DNA from: Corynebacterium pilosum DSM 20521 = CIP 103422
GTDB lineage: Bacteria; Actinomycetota; Actinomycetes; Mycobacteriales; Mycobacteriaceae
DNA: 64,000 bases
Assembly: GCF_000373805.1 (NCBI RefSeq)
Contig: NZ_KB892438.1
Coordinates: 1 to 64,000 of the forward strand
Direction: 5' to 3'
A program made the position numbers and the translations under genes. Below, piece after piece: positions 1-9,775 of the stretch; position 1 is the stretch's first letter; each line of letters opens with the position of its first letter. Under the pieces are notes generated by a model that was not told the DNA's origin, did no database searches, and worked only from the letters and a program-made list of their open reading frames with translations.

Positions 1-118
1 CCCCGAGCTCGCTGCCGATGGCGGTGCAGGTGGCGGTCAGTGATCGGTAGTCCTCGCGGTGCTGCTGGACCATCCGGACGGCCCGGGTCTTGAACTCGGG
101 GTCGTAGGACTTTTTCAT
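1..118 (-). CDS. IS3-family transposase OrfA, N-terminal fragment (window edge)
   Basis: Thirty-nine codons are visible, starting MKKSYDPEFKTRAVRMV. This is the typical start of the helix-turn-helix OrfA (HTH_Tnp_1) of IS3-family elements, which binds the IS ends and is joined to the OrfB integrase by programmed frameshifting. A strong ribosome site (GGAAGGA) sits 9-10 nt upstream of the ATG at 118. The gene runs off the left edge of the window, so completeness and activity cannot be judged. Confidence 0.8.
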   Translation of the reverse strand, partial: MKKSYDPEFKTRAVRMVQQHREDYRSLTATCTAIGSELG

Positions 119-168
119 GCTGGTGATCCTTCCTTATCGGAAGGCGGCAAGAAACCCGTGACGGTTCA
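1..168 (-). mobile_element. IS3-family insertion sequence, left end only
   Basis: Read on the minus strand, the outer end begins TGAACCGTCACGGG at 168, which fits the TGAACC-type terminal inverted repeats of many IS3-family elements. It is followed by a short leader and the first transposase frame. The rest lies beyond the window edge. The right flank is the interior of a glycerate kinase gene, so the element has inserted into or deleted part of that gene. Direct repeats cannot be checked because the other end is not visible. Confidence 0.75.
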
Positions 169-1067
169 ATATGCGCGATCCAGGCGCCACCACGACGACG
201 GGTGTGGGCCAGCAGCTGGCAGAGATTCTCGACCACGGCATTCGCCGCATCGTCGTGGGCTGCGGCGATTCCGGTACCTCTGATGGCGGTGCTGGTGCCC
301 TGCGCGCGCTCGGGCTAAAGATCCTGGACGAACACGGCGAGGAAATCCCCCAGGGTGGCGCGGCACTTGCTCAGGCACACAGCCTGGACGCCAGCGGAAT
401 GCACCCCGCACTCGCCGAAGCAGAGATCACCCTGGCCTGCAATATCCACAACATCCTCACCGGCCCACGTGGTGTGGCCCGCGTCTTCGGACCACAGAAG
501 GGCGCTACTCCAGAACAGGTTGAGCAGCTGGAACAGGGTTTGGAGCACTTCGCTGATTTGCTCGTCGATACGTTCCAGCCCCAGGCCGATATCCATTCCG
601 GGCGCGGCTCCGGAGCTTCCGGTGGGCTAGGCGCAGGGCTGATGGCGATCGGTGCGACCGCGCGCGACCGCTTCGACGTGCTTTTAGGCGACCTGCCCGC
701 CCCAGAGGACATCGACGTCCTGATTGAGAAGGCGGACCTGGTCATTACCGCGGAAGGCGCGGTTGACTTCCAGACTCCCCGCGGCAAGGTGCCCGCAGAA
801 ATCGCCCGCCGCGCGCAGAACACCGGCGTTCCGGTGATCGCTTTGGCCGGCTCGCTGGGCAAGGGCGCGGACAACGTTTATGAAGTCGGCATTTCCGCCA
901 TTCAGTCCATCATGACGGTGCCGATGGCTCTGGAAGACGCGGTACGCGACGGCCGCAAGCTGCTGATCGACGCCACCGAGCGCGCCATCCGCATGCTGCA
1001 GATCGGGTGTGTGGTCGCCGCCCGCCAAGAACAGGCAGTGCGCCACCGCTACCAGAACGCCAGCTAA
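169..1067 (+). pseudogene. Glycerate kinase, 5'-truncated by the IS element
   Basis: The surviving 299 codons match the C-terminal three quarters of the GlxK/GarK glycerate kinase family (D-glycerate to phosphoglycerate). Family-like stretches include IRRIVVGCGDSGTSDGGAG, the IHSGRGSGASGG loop, LVITAEGAVDFQ and VIALAGSLG. The usual protein is about 370-390 residues, so roughly the first 100, which help form the nucleotide-binding domain, are missing. The reading frame meets a stop inside the IS end at 159-161. An ATG at 171 could start a fragment, but it has no convincing ribosome site. The 3' end overlaps pptT by 4 bp tail to tail. Confidence 0.8.
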
Positions 1068-1723
1068 AGTACGGAGGTCGCGGCGATGATGAAATCGCCG
1101 CGCACCGCCCACCGCCCTTCAATGAACGGCACCGGCGTCGGCCGCACCAACAGGTAGGCGATGAAGGTGCCATCAGCGCGCACATCAATCTGCGCTTCCT
1201 CGAAGCCAAGCCAGCGGTGCGTCATAGGGAACCACGCCTTATACGTGGCTTCCTTGGCGCAGAACAGCAACCGGTCCACGTGGAGGTCGGGGAAATCGTC
1301 ATGAAGCGCCAAGAGGCCCTCAAGCTCACCTGCGCGCGCGATCTGCTCCAACACGCCCTCCGGCAACACACTGTTGGGCTCAGCATCGATGCCAAGCGAA
1401 CGCACCTTGGCAATCGGCGCGGCCACCGCTGCACGGAAACCTTCCGTGTGCGTCATCGATCCGGTGAAGCCTGCAGGCCACAGCGGCATGCCGCGCTCAC
1501 CCTTCAAGATCGGCCCGGCATCGACCACGCCTAGTTCGGCTAGAGCCCGGTGAGCGCACCAGCGCGCGTCACCGAACTCCGCTTTTCGACGATCCACTGA
1601 GTGACTCACCAACGTCTGCTCCTGCGGATCCAAGATCTCGAAATTAGCCATGTCCTTCGACTTTGGATCGGTGAGAATGTAGACGTAGCGGGCGGCTGAT
1701 GGAAACAGTTCCGTATCTTGCAC
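1064..1723 (-). CDS. pptT: 4'-phosphopantetheinyl transferase, PptT type
   Basis: This enzyme loads phosphopantetheine from CoA onto acyl- and peptidyl-carrier proteins, in this group including the mycolate condensing enzyme. The 219-residue protein has the family blocks FTGSMTHTEGF (about residue 90), the Mg-binding LGIDAEPN and the FCAKEATYKAWFP motif. I chose the GTG at 1723 because it overlaps the upstream phosphoesterase stop (TAGTG) and has a perfect GGAGGTG ribosome site. Longer ATG-started versions would run into the upstream gene. The overlap implies translational coupling. The gene converges on the broken glycerate kinase. Confidence 0.88.
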   Translation of the reverse strand: MQDTELFPSAARYVYILTDPKSKDMANFEILDPQEQTLVSHSVDRRKAEFGDARWCAHRALAELGVVDAGPILKGERGMPLWPAGFTGSMTHTEGFRAAVAAPIAKVRSLGIDAEPNSVLPEGVLEQIARAGELEGLLALHDDFPDLHVDRLLFCAKEATYKAWFPMTHRWLGFEEAQIDVRADGTFIAYLLVRPTPVPFIEGRWAVRGDFIIAATSVL

Positions 1724-2535
1724 TACTGTTTCACCTCCATCACCGGGTAAGGCCAGGGCTGCGAGTGGTGGCCCTCCCTCTCCCACTCCTTGGGATAACC
1801 CAGGGACACTTCGATGTGTTTGACTCCATCGATGATGTCCGTGGACGGCATATGGAGGTGCCCATAAATGACAGCTTTAGCGTTATAGCGCGTGGCCCAC
1901 CCGCGGGTATGCCGGGTGCCGCACCACAGGGCGATTTCACTCCAGCGCATCGCCATGGTCGGTTCTTGCACCAGCGGCCAGTGGTTCACCAGAATGGTTG
2001 GGCCGTTGATGCGCGACAGTCGCTTGATGGAATATGTCAGCCGATCCCAGCACCACGCGCGGATATCGACGAAGGGGGCGATGGCCACCTCATCCGTCAT
2101 CATGATCTGCTTCTGCTTCGCCGCGGCAATGGCTTCCTCCACGCTCATCCCCGGCCCGCGGAAGGAGTAGTCATACAGCGTAAACAGTGGCACCACGGTC
2201 ACACCACCAAAGACGGGGTAGGCATCCTCCGGGGTGATCACGCCGACCTGGCGCAGCTCTCGAACCAACTCCTCATATTTGGCCCGCCCCTGGTGCAGGT
2301 CCGTGGTGCGGGAGAAGAGCTCATGGTTGCCCGGCACCCAGATCACCTTCGCGTAGCGCTGGGTCAAGTCCTTGAGTACCCGGACGACCAGCTCTGTGCG
2401 CTCCGCGACATCACCTGCGACGATCAGCCAGTCCTTCGGATTGGGCGGGACAAGACCGTCGATACTGTCATGGTTAGCTTTGGCCGCCGCGTGAAGATCG
2501 GAGACGGCCCAGAGCGTGGTGGGGGTGGTGGCCAT
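1723..2535 (-). CDS. Metallophosphoesterase of the calcineurin-like family
   Basis: 270 residues. The dinuclear metal motifs of the calcineurin-like fold appear in order: SDLHAA (about residue 11), AGDVAER, VPGNHELFSR, a HWPL segment and the late YGHLH. It is probably cytoplasmic, since no signal peptide or membrane segment is seen. The substrate cannot be told from sequence. The start at 2535 is 2 nt after the MATE exporter stop and the end overlaps pptT, so it is the middle gene of a tight leftward operon. Orthologues sit beside pptT in mycobacteria and corynebacteria, which suggests, but does not show, a link with carrier-protein or CoA metabolism. Confidence 0.82.
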   Translation of the reverse strand: MATTPTTLWAVSDLHAAAKANHDSIDGLVPPNPKDWLIVAGDVAERTELVVRVLKDLTQRYAKVIWVPGNHELFSRTTDLHQGRAKYEELVRELRQVGVITPEDAYPVFGGVTVVPLFTLYDYSFRGPGMSVEEAIAAAKQKQIMMTDEVAIAPFVDIRAWCWDRLTYSIKRLSRINGPTILVNHWPLVQEPTMAMRWSEIALWCGTRHTRGWATRYNAKAVIYGHLHMPSTDIIDGVKHIEVSLGYPKEWEREGHHSQPWPYPVMEVKQ

Positions 2536-2537
2536 GG

Positions 2538-3839
2538 TTACAGATCTACCACGGCCCACGCCATCGAGCGGAAGCGAATGACCACGCCGACCAAACGAAT
2601 CAAAATGAAGGCGAGCAGGCCCACCCAAATGCCGGTCAGTCCCCCACCGACGAGGTGGCTGATCCACACGCCCGGCAAGAAGCCCAGCAGCACCGAGGCG
2701 ATAGTGAGGTTGCGCAAGAACGCCGCATCGCTAGCACCCAGCAGGACACCATCCAGGGCGAAGACCACGCCGCCGGCCACGATCATGACAAGCAACAACC
2801 ACCACGGCACAGCCATCTGGTCCAGCACCGCCTGGTCGTTGGTAAAGATCGACTGGATCCACGGCGCACCCAGACCAAAGACCAGCGCGAGCCCGCCAGC
2901 GAACACCGTGGAGTACAAGGTCACCTTAGTGCCCACCTTGCGCGCATCGTCCACGTTGCCGCTACCCAAGGCTGAACCGGTCAGCGTTTGCGCGGCGATC
3001 GCCAAGGAATCCAACACCAGCGTGATGAAGTTCCACAGCTGCAGCATGATCTGGTGTGCAGCCAGCGCCACCACGCCCACCCGGGCCGCCACCGCCGCCG
3101 CAGAGATGAACGCCACCTGGAAAGACAAAGAACGCAGGATCAGGTCGCGGCCCAGCACCAGCTGACGGCGCATCACATGCCACCGCGGGGCCCAACTGCC
3201 GTTGTGGCTTCGCGCCAAAGCGATGAGGAAACAACTAGAGGTAATGGTCACCCCCAAAACGTTCGCCGCGGCCGAGCCGACCAGCCCCCACCAGTTCACG
3301 AAGATGGGGATGGCGATCGCGCCGGGGATCACACCGGCCAGCGTGAAATACAGTGGCCAGCGCGTATTTTGAATGCCGCGCAGCCAACCGTTTCCGGCCA
3401 TCACAATCAGAGTGAGCGGAATCGCGAAAGCGGAGACATGGAGCCATTGAGCCGAGCGGGACGCCGTGTCCGCATTGCCCGTCAGGGCGAAAGCGATGGG
3501 ATACGCGAAGATCCACACCAAGGTGGCCAGCAAGAGCCCAACTCCGATCCCCACCCAGGTCGCCTGCACGCCTTCAGCCACTGCTTCGTCGCGTTTGCCC
3601 TGCCCGTAAAGCCGGGAGGCGCGCGCCGTAGTACCGTAGGACAGGAACGTCAGCTGTGTGGTCACGGTGGATTGCACGGTCGTGCCGGCGGCCAGGGCGG
3701 CCAGCTGTTCGGCACCCAGCCTGCCAATCACGGCGGTATCAAGCAGCAAGTACAGCGGGGTTGCTGCCAACACGCCGAGCGCGGGGAAAGCAAGCGAGAA
3801 GATCGTGCGTGCTGAAATCTCGCTCGCCTTGAGCGTCAC
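2538..3839 (-). CDS. MATE-family multidrug exporter, DinF type
   Basis: 433 residues with about 12 hydrophobic helices and the duplicated MATE architecture. The first half starts IFSLAFPALGVLAATPLY and carries LDTAVIGRLG, the usual helix-1/2 signature. The second half repeats the pattern after about residue 220. Such proteins export cationic drugs in exchange for Na+ or H+. The GTG start overlaps the nrnA stop by 4 bp (GTGA), so it is probably translated by coupling. In actinobacteria a dinF-like gene commonly follows nrnA. The substrate is unknown. Confidence 0.85.
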   Translation of the reverse strand: MTLKASEISARTIFSLAFPALGVLAATPLYLLLDTAVIGRLGAEQLAALAAGTTVQSTVTTQLTFLSYGTTARASRLYGQGKRDEAVAEGVQATWVGIGVGLLLATLVWIFAYPIAFALTGNADTASRSAQWLHVSAFAIPLTLIVMAGNGWLRGIQNTRWPLYFTLAGVIPGAIAIPIFVNWWGLVGSAAANVLGVTITSSCFLIALARSHNGSWAPRWHVMRRQLVLGRDLILRSLSFQVAFISAAAVAARVGVVALAAHQIMLQLWNFITLVLDSLAIAAQTLTGSALGSGNVDDARKVGTKVTLYSTVFAGGLALVFGLGAPWIQSIFTNDQAVLDQMAVPWWLLLVMIVAGGVVFALDGVLLGASDAAFLRNLTIASVLLGFLPGVWISHLVGGGLTGIWVGLLAFILIRLVGVVIRFRSMAWAVVDL

Positions 3840-4798
3840 GATTCGCGGAGGGCATCGATAAGCTTATCGACGACCTCCTCTGCACTCCCTGCTGCCGAAT
3901 AGCCAGCGGCTGGCTCATGACCGCCCCCACCGAGGCGCGCCGCCACCTTGGACACGTCCGTACTACTCGAACGAAGAGAGACGGACCAGAACCCCGGGTG
4001 CATCTCTTTCAACACCACTCCGATATCAGTGCCTTCGAGCACGCGCACATAATCAATCGCCGTCTCGATTGCTGGTTGAGACATGTGGTCATTGGCCGCA
4101 GCATCCACCACCAACACTGCAACGTGGTGCCCGTGCGCCTCGCGGATCTGTACCCCGGACATAATTTTGCCCAGATGGTGCAGGTCCGTCGCCGATATCC
4201 GGTCCATCAGGTCCATCGAAATCTGGCGCGGATCCAGGCCAAACTCCATCAGCTCTGCGGCCAACGTGTGCATGCGCGGGGTGCCCCATTTGAAGCTGCC
4301 GGTATCGGTGACCAGGCCTGCATAGAGGCAATATGCAAGCTCATAATCCAGTGGCACGCCAAGGTGTGTCAGCACGTCGCGCAGCAGCGTGGTGGTCGAT
4401 TCGGCATCCGCGACGAAGTTGTGGTGCCCGAAACCAGGATTGGTTACGTGGTGATCAATAACCAGCACCTGCGGTGCCGCAGCAATCGCATCAGCAAGCA
4501 TGCCGGTGCGATCCAGAGAGGCGCAGTCGACAGTGACAACCAAGGCATCGTCGTGAAGCTCGTCTCCCAGCTGAACCTCATCCGCACCGGGGATGCAGTG
4601 CAGGTTTTCCGGGAATGGGTGGGGCTGCCCAATCTGCACGATCACCTCTTTGCCCAGGCTGCGCAGCGCGCGCGCCAGGGCTGTGGCGGAGCCGATGGCA
4701 TCGGCGTCAGGGCGGATGTGCGTGACGACGACCACCCGTGGCGCCTCCTGCAGAATCCGGGCTGCGCCAACGCTATCGACGGCTGAAGGGGTAGACAT
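3836..4798 (-). CDS. nrnA: Bifunctional oligoribonuclease / pAp phosphatase
   Basis: 320-residue DHH-DHHA1 protein that degrades nanoRNAs and hydrolyses 3'-phosphoadenosine 5'-phosphate. The metal motifs are visible: THIRPDADAIGSA (about 26-38), VVTVDCASLD, and the DHH motif VIDHHVTNPGFG (about 113). The C-terminal substrate motif GGGGHEPAAG is near 296. The start overlaps the rbfA stop (TAATG). The 3' end contains a perfect palindrome TCGATAAGCTTATCGA (about 3856-3871), made of two facing partial copies of the dispersed motif. Confidence 0.9.
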   Translation of the reverse strand: MSTPSAVDSVGAARILQEAPRVVVVTHIRPDADAIGSATALARALRSLGKEVIVQIGQPHPFPENLHCIPGADEVQLGDELHDDALVVTVDCASLDRTGMLADAIAAAPQVLVIDHHVTNPGFGHHNFVADAESTTTLLRDVLTHLGVPLDYELAYCLYAGLVTDTGSFKWGTPRMHTLAAELMEFGLDPRQISMDLMDRISATDLHHLGKIMSGVQIREAHGHHVAVLVVDAAANDHMSQPAIETAIDYVRVLEGTDIGVVLKEMHPGFWSVSLRSSSTDVSKVAARLGGGGHEPAAGYSAAGSAEEVVDKLIDALRES

Positions 4799-5238
4799 TA
4801 CACCTCGTCGCTTTCCGTCTTATATGGGTTGGCATCGCCGGCCGGTTTCGCATTCTTCTTCAGCTCAGCCAATTCTTCGTCGCGGGCACGCGCCTTGGCC
4901 AGCAGTTCTTCCATGCGGGCCGATGCCTCGGGCACGGTATCCAGCTCAAAGCTCAGCGTCGGGGTAAATCGGACGCTCAGCTCGTCGCCGACGATCTTGC
5001 GCAGCTGGCCCCGCGCACGGTGCAGGGCCTCAGCCGCCTGATCATAATTGGGCTCGTCGTCAATGTTGACGCCACGCACCGTGTAGTAGACGGTGGCATC
5101 GTGCAAGTCGCCAGTCACCCGCGTGTCGGTGACGGTGATCAGTTCCATGCGGCGATCCTTGATGTCGTGTTCGATCGCACTCGCGACGATCGTCTGGATC
5201 CTCTTGGCCATTCGATTCGCACGTGGGTTCTCAGCCAT
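4798..5238 (-). CDS. rbfA: Ribosome-binding factor A
   Basis: 146 residues, a small KH-fold protein that binds immature 30S subunits and helps 16S 5'-end maturation. N-terminal [16 protein letters not shown] and the central [14 protein letters not shown] / [12 protein letters not shown] blocks are typical. The acidic, lysine-rich tail beyond about residue 115 is a common actinobacterial extension. A GAGGAG ribosome site precedes the ATG. The infB terminator lies just upstream, so this gene needs readthrough or its own promoter in the 86-bp gap before its start. Confidence 0.93.
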   Translation of the reverse strand: MAENPRANRMAKRIQTIVASAIEHDIKDRRMELITVTDTRVTGDLHDATVYYTVRGVNIDDEPNYDQAAEALHRARGQLRKIVGDELSVRFTPTLSFELDTVPEASARMEELLAKARARDEELAELKKNAKPAGDANPYKTESDEV

Positions 5239-5324
5239 GTCATCTCCTCGCAGAAATTAAAGGGTTAATGGTCTTTTAGCTCTCCCAGTGTACCTAACAC
5301 AGTGCCAGATACCGCACCGCGCAG

Positions 5325-5375
5325 AAAAACGCCCCTCCTCTGATTCTGCAGCTGCAGAAAATGAGGAGGGGCGTT
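5325..5375 (-). terminator. Rho-independent terminator of infB, with a palindromic loop
   Basis: A 13-bp perfect stem (5363-5375 with 5328-5340, CGCCCCTCCTC/GAGGAGGGGCG core) is followed on the minus strand by five T. The loop is almost entirely the 16-bp palindrome TTCTGCAGCTGCAGAA (5344-5359), so the loop could itself form a second hairpin. A copy of the 13-bp dispersed motif (5375-5387) fills the space between the infB stop and the stem. Confidence 0.9.
5344..5359. repeat. 16-bp palindrome TTCTGCAGCTGCAGAA in the infB terminator loop
   Basis: Perfect copy of the element that forms the array at 20.24-20.94 kb. Here it occupies the loop of the infB terminator. Function unknown. Confidence 0.9.
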
Positions 5376-5390
5376 CGTCGTTAAGCGATA

Positions 5391-8219
5391 TTAATCGCGT
5401 GGGACTTCCACCATTTCGTACACCTGGATGATGTCGTCCACTTCGATGTTCGGGTAGCTGAGCACCATACCGCACTCATAACCCTTCTCCACCTCGGTGA
5501 CGTCATCCTTCTCGCGGCGCAGCGAGGTGATGGTCGCATTCTCGGTGACGACCGTGCCGTCGCGGACCAAGCGAGCCTTGGCATTGCGCACGACCTTGCC
5601 ATCGGTGACCATGCAACCTGCGATGAGGCCCACAGCGGATGCCTTGAAGATCTGGCGAATCTCGGCGGAACCGACTTCGCGCTCTTCGTAGATCGGCTTG
5701 AGCATGCCCTTGAGAGCGTTCTCGACGTCCTCGATCGCCTGGTAGATGACCGAGTAGTAGCGAATATCCACGCCCTCTTCGTTGGCTTCCTCGGTGGCCT
5801 TGCCCTCGGAGCGAACGTTGAACGCCAGGATCACAGCATCGGAGGCTGCTGCCAGCGTCACGTTGGTCTGGGTCACGGCACCAACACCACGGTCGATGAT
5901 GTTCACCTCGACCTCGTCGTCCACCTCGATCTTGAGCAACGCATCTTCCAGTGCCTCGACGGAACCAGCATTGTCGCCCTTGAGGATGAGGTTGAGCTGG
6001 TTGGTCTCCTTGAGCACCTGATCCAGGTTCTCCAGGGACACACGCTTCTGACGACGCGCCTGCAGCGCCGAACGCTGACGAGCATCACGCTGCGCCGCGA
6101 TCTGACGTGCCACGCGGTCATCTTCCACCACGAGCAAGTTGTCGCCAGGACCGGGAACACCGTTCAGGCCCTGGACCTGCACTGGGCGGGATGGACCAGC
6201 AGACTCGACGTCATTGCCCCACTCGTCCGACATGCGACGCACACGGCCGAAGGTGGAACCAACGACGATGGACTCGCCGACGTTCAAGGTACCGCGCTGC
6301 ACCAGAATCGTCGCGACAGGGCCACGGCCGCGATCAAGGTGAGCCTCGATGGCCAGACCCTGCGCGTCCATGTCCGGGTTCGCGGTCAGTTCAAGTGCTG
6401 CATCTGCGGTCAAGGTGATGGCCTCGAGCAGATCGTCGATACCCGTGCCCTGCTTTGCAGAGATGTCAATGAACATGGTGTCGCCGCCGTACTCTTCCGG
6501 CACCAGCCCGTACTCGGTGAGCTGGCCACGGATCTTCTCCGGCTGCGCTTCTTCCTTATCCACCTTGTTCACTGCCACGACGATCGGCAGGTCTGCTGCC
6601 TTCGCGTGGTTGATCGCCTCAACGGTCTGCGGCATCACGCCGTCATCCGCTGCGACAACAAGGACTGCCAAGTCAGTGGACTGGGCACCACGGGCACGCA
6701 TCGCCGTGAAGGCTTCGTGGCCTGGGGTATCCAGGAAGGTTAGAGTGCGCTCTTCACCCTCAACCTCAACATTGACCTGGTAAGCGCCAATGCCCTGGGT
6801 GATGCCGCCGGCCTCGCCGGAGCCCACGTTGGCCTGGCGGATGGTATCCAGCAGGCGGGTCTTACCGTGGTCGACGTGGCCCATGACAGACACCACCGGT
6901 GGGCGCTGTTCCAAAGCTTCCTCGTCGCCCTCGTCCTCACCGAACTGCAGGTCGAAGGACTCGAGCAGCTCGCGGTCCTCATCTTCTGGGGAGACGATCT
7001 TGACTTCGTAGTTGATCTCCGCAGCCAGCAGCTCGAGAGTTTCCTCCGGCACGGACTGGGTCGCGGTAACCATCTCGCCCAAGTTGAACAGTGCCTGGAC
7101 CAGGTTCGATGCCTCGGTACCGATCTTCTCCGCGAAGTCCGACAGGGTTGCACCCTGGCGCAAACGTACGGTCTTGCCGCCGCCATCTGGGAGGCGCACG
7201 CCACCGATTACGTTTGGTGCCTGCTGCTCCTCGTACTCGCTGCGCTTCTGACGCTTCGACTTACGTCCGCGACGCGGTGCGCCACCCGGACGTCCGAATG
7301 CACCAGCGGTTCCGCCGCGGCGTCCACCGCGTCCACGGAAACCGCCGCCTGGACGGCCACCAGGGCCGCCCTGGCCGCCACCACGGCGACCGCTGCGGTT
7401 GTTGGTCTTTTGTGGCATCACACCTGGTGTTGGTGCCGCCGCTGCCATATCCGCAGGTGTTGGCGCTGGACGACGACCGCCGCCAGACCCACCCGGGCGT
7501 GGTGCCGGGCGATCGCCCTGGCGCTGCTGGCCACCACGGTTACCTCCTGGCTTCGGGCTACCCTGGCCCTGTCCACCGCGACGGTTCTGCTGTCCACCAC
7601 GGCCACCTCCTGGGCGTGGGCCTGGTCGGCCGCCGCCGGAGCTGCCAGTGGAAAATGGGTTGTTGGCCACACGTGGTGCCCCGCCTGGCTTCGGGCGTGG
7701 GCGTGGCATTGCGCCTGGCTTCGCTGCTGCATCTTCCTCGCGGGATTCCGCTAGCTTCTTTGCGGTTTCGCCAGGCTTCGGGATGGTGCGTGCAGGCTTG
7801 TCCGCACCGGGCTTCGGCGCCGATGCTGCGGGCTTCTTTTCTGCCGGGGTCTCGGCCTTCTTTGCTGGCTTCGCCGGCTGCGGCTTGGCCTGCGTTTTGG
7901 CAGGGCCAGGCTTCGCGGGGCCAGGCTTTGCTGGACCGGGCTTGGCAGGGCCAGGCTTCGCAGCGCTGGGCTTTACCCCAGGCTTCGGTGCCTTGGATGC
8001 CTTCGAATCCCTCGACCCCTGTGATTCAGCGGTCTCGCCGCCCTTGTCGGACGGGTGCTTCTGCTCGTAGAGCGCCGTCATCTTCTTGACCACCGGTGGT
8101 TCGATGGTGCTTGATGCGGTCTTAACGAACTCTCCCTGCTCCTTGAGTGCGGCGAGTAGTTCCTTGCTTGTTACGCCGAGTCGTTTTGCGAGCTCGTGTA
8201 CACGTAGCTTTCCGGGCAC
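5391..8219 (-). CDS. infB: Translation initiation factor IF-2
   Basis: 942 residues. The N-terminal 60 residues carry the IF2_N segment ([14 protein letters not shown]). Residues about 60-350 are low-complexity, with Pro-Ala-Lys repeats followed by Gly-Arg-rich RGG-like runs. From about 430 the GTPase core is clear: G1 GHVDHGKT, G3 DTPGHEAF, G4 NKVDK, then the beta-barrel and C-terminal fMet-tRNA-binding domains, ending [10 protein letters not shown]. It places initiator tRNA on the 30S subunit. GTG start with a GAGGAG ribosome site. It is the last gene of the nusA-ylxR-infB run and has its own terminator. Confidence 0.96.
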   Translation of the reverse strand: MPGKLRVHELAKRLGVTSKELLAALKEQGEFVKTASSTIEPPVVKKMTALYEQKHPSDKGGETAESQGSRDSKASKAPKPGVKPSAAKPGPAKPGPAKPGPAKPGPAKTQAKPQPAKPAKKAETPAEKKPAASAPKPGADKPARTIPKPGETAKKLAESREEDAAAKPGAMPRPRPKPGGAPRVANNPFSTGSSGGGRPGPRPGGGRGGQQNRRGGQGQGSPKPGGNRGGQQRQGDRPAPRPGGSGGGRRPAPTPADMAAAAPTPGVMPQKTNNRSGRRGGGQGGPGGRPGGGFRGRGGRRGGTAGAFGRPGGAPRRGRKSKRQKRSEYEEQQAPNVIGGVRLPDGGGKTVRLRQGATLSDFAEKIGTEASNLVQALFNLGEMVTATQSVPEETLELLAAEINYEVKIVSPEDEDRELLESFDLQFGEDEGDEEALEQRPPVVSVMGHVDHGKTRLLDTIRQANVGSGEAGGITQGIGAYQVNVEVEGEERTLTFLDTPGHEAFTAMRARGAQSTDLAVLVVAADDGVMPQTVEAINHAKAADLPIVVAVNKVDKEEAQPEKIRGQLTEYGLVPEEYGGDTMFIDISAKQGTGIDDLLEAITLTADAALELTANPDMDAQGLAIEAHLDRGRGPVATILVQRGTLNVGESIVVGSTFGRVRRMSDEWGNDVESAGPSRPVQVQGLNGVPGPGDNLLVVEDDRVARQIAAQRDARQRSALQARRQKRVSLENLDQVLKETNQLNLILKGDNAGSVEALEDALLKIEVDDEVEVNIIDRGVGAVTQTNVTLAAASDAVILAFNVRSEGKATEEANEEGVDIRYYSVIYQAIEDVENALKGMLKPIYEEREVGSAEIRQIFKASAVGLIAGCMVTDGKVVRNAKARLVRDGTVVTENATITSLRREKDDVTEVEKGYECGMVLSYPNIEVDDIIQVYEMVEVPRD
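7900..7975 (-). repeat. 15-bp tandem repeats in infB encoding Pro-Gly-Pro-Ala-Lys
   Basis: Four to five in-frame copies of a 15-bp unit (CCAGGCTTCGCAGGG-like on the plus strand) encode successive PGPAK pentapeptides in the disordered N-terminal part of IF-2. Units differ at synonymous positions, so copy number may vary between strains. This lies in the spacer region, not the GTPase core. Confidence 0.8.
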
Positions 8220-8323
8220 TTGTCTCCTCTTAGTTCAGCTAGAGAAGTGGCCGCGGAAAACGGGACCACCCTCTAGTCGCTTTTATTGACTTTCATCGCT
8301 GATGCTTCATCGTGTTGCGCTCA

Positions 8324-8644
8324 TCAGTGTTCGGTCTTCCTTACAATCTTGGGTCCATCTGCATATCTATCTGCATGTTCTGCGATGTACTCGCGTACAT
8401 GGCTTACGTCCACAGGAGTGGACACGCGGAGCGCACGCCCAAAAGCGCGCCTTTTCTCCGCAAGCTCAAATGCTTCCCATGTTGGGCTAATCCACGCTCC
8501 CCTGCCAGGCAACCGCCTCGCTGGGTCTGCAATCACTCGTGCCGCATCCGCGGGATCAATCACGCAGCGCAGGAGTTGGGTGTCAGGCATTACCCGCTTC
8601 AAAGCTATGCAGGTGCGTTGCCTAATACTCAAAGGGCTCCTCAC
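8324..8644 (-). CDS. ylxR: YlxR family RNA-binding protein (DUF448)
   Basis: 106 residues, in the canonical place between nusA and infB. The family core RQRTCIALKR, the LLRCVIDP strand, and RRLPGRGAWI, which matches the basic nucleic-acid-binding GRGAYV motif, are present. The usual second cysteine of the RTCIxC motif is replaced. The start is uncertain: GTG at 8644 gives the listed form, and a TTG four codons in is possible. YlxR-type proteins have been linked to RNase P and gene regulation elsewhere; its role here is not known. Confidence 0.85.
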   Translation of the reverse strand: MRSPLSIRQRTCIALKRVMPDTQLLRCVIDPADAARVIADPARRLPGRGAWISPTWEAFELAEKRRAFGRALRVSTPVDVSHVREYIAEHADRYADGPKIVRKTEH

Positions 8645-8773
8645 TGGTCAATTCCACGTCACGGCCCGGGCAATCGCTCCCTGAAAATAGGGAGCGCTCA
8701 AATGGGCCATCGCCCAGCCTACGCTAAAGTTACAAGAATTTGAACTTACTCGCGCTGACGCACCCGCATGGCC

Positions 8774-9775
8774 CTAGGCTTCCACGTCAGAATGGATGTC
8801 GATTTTCCACCCAGTCAGCCGCGCAGCAAGGCGCGCGTTTTGGCCTTCCTTGCCGATTGCCAGGGAAAGCTGGTAGTCCGGCACGACCACCTTCGCGGTC
8901 TGCGCTTCGGCATCAATTACCTCCACGCGCACCACCTTCGATGGGGCAAGCGCATTTCCGACGAACACAGCAGGATCCTCAGAGTAGTCGATGATGTCGA
9001 TCTTCTCGCCTCCAAGTGCCTTCATAATGTTGGTCACACGCGAGCCCTTCGGTCCAATGCAGGCACCCTTGGCGTTGATGCCCTTCGCCACGCCACGCAC
9101 GGCCACCTTGGAGCGGTGCCCTGCCTCACGTGCAATGGACACGATCTCGACCGCGCCGTCGGCCACCTCAGGCACCTCAAGCGCAAATAGGCCGCGCACC
9201 AGCTCTGGGTGAGTACGCGACAGGTTAACCTGGATCGCGCGCTCCCCACGGTTGACGCCCACCACGTAGGCCTTGACTCGATCGCCGTGCTTCAGCTTCT
9301 CGCCCGGGATCTGTTCGGCGGGTAGCAGGATACCGTCTTGCGGTTCGGCCTCGGTACCGATCTGCACAATGATCATGCCGCGCTCATTAGCGCGCACGTC
9401 TTGCTGCACCACACCGGAGACAATCTGGCCTTCGAAAGTGGCGTATTCGTCGTAGGCTTTCTCAGCCTCTGAGGTGCGCAGTCGCTTCACAATGGCTTCG
9501 CGCACGGCGGAGGCGCCGATGCGGGCGAAGTTCACTGGGGTGTCGTCATATTCGGAGATCACGGCACCTTCGTCGTCAAGCTCGCTGACGATCACGGCGA
9601 CATCGCCGGTCATGGTATCAATATCTACCCGCGCGGAGGTGCCGGGCTCGGCGGGCGCTTCTTTGGAGTCGCGGTATGCGAACAGCAGCGCCTGCGCAAT
9701 CGTTTCAAGGAGGTCATCAACGCCGATGCCTTCCTGCTTCTCGATGGCGTTCAGCGCTGAAATGTCGATATTCAC
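8774..9775 (-). CDS. nusA: Transcription termination/antitermination factor NusA
   Basis: 333 residues. An N-terminal RNA-polymerase-binding domain (about 1-120) is followed by S1 ([18 protein letters not shown] onward) and two KH domains with the [14 protein letters not shown]-like loop ([15 protein letters not shown]) and [16 protein letters not shown] near the end. No C-terminal acidic repeats are present, as in other actinobacteria. The GTG start overlaps the rimP stop by 4 bp (GTGA), so translation is probably coupled. Confidence 0.95.
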   Translation of the reverse strand: MNIDISALNAIEKQEGIGVDDLLETIAQALLFAYRDSKEAPAEPGTSARVDIDTMTGDVAVIVSELDDEGAVISEYDDTPVNFARIGASAVREAIVKRLRTSEAEKAYDEYATFEGQIVSGVVQQDVRANERGMIIVQIGTEAEPQDGILLPAEQIPGEKLKHGDRVKAYVVGVNRGERAIQVNLSRTHPELVRGLFALEVPEVADGAVEIVSIAREAGHRSKVAVRGVAKGINAKGACIGPKGSRVTNIMKALGGEKIDIIDYSEDPAVFVGNALAPSKVVRVEVIDAEAQTAKVVVPDYQLSLAIGKEGQNARLAARLTGWKIDIHSDVEA

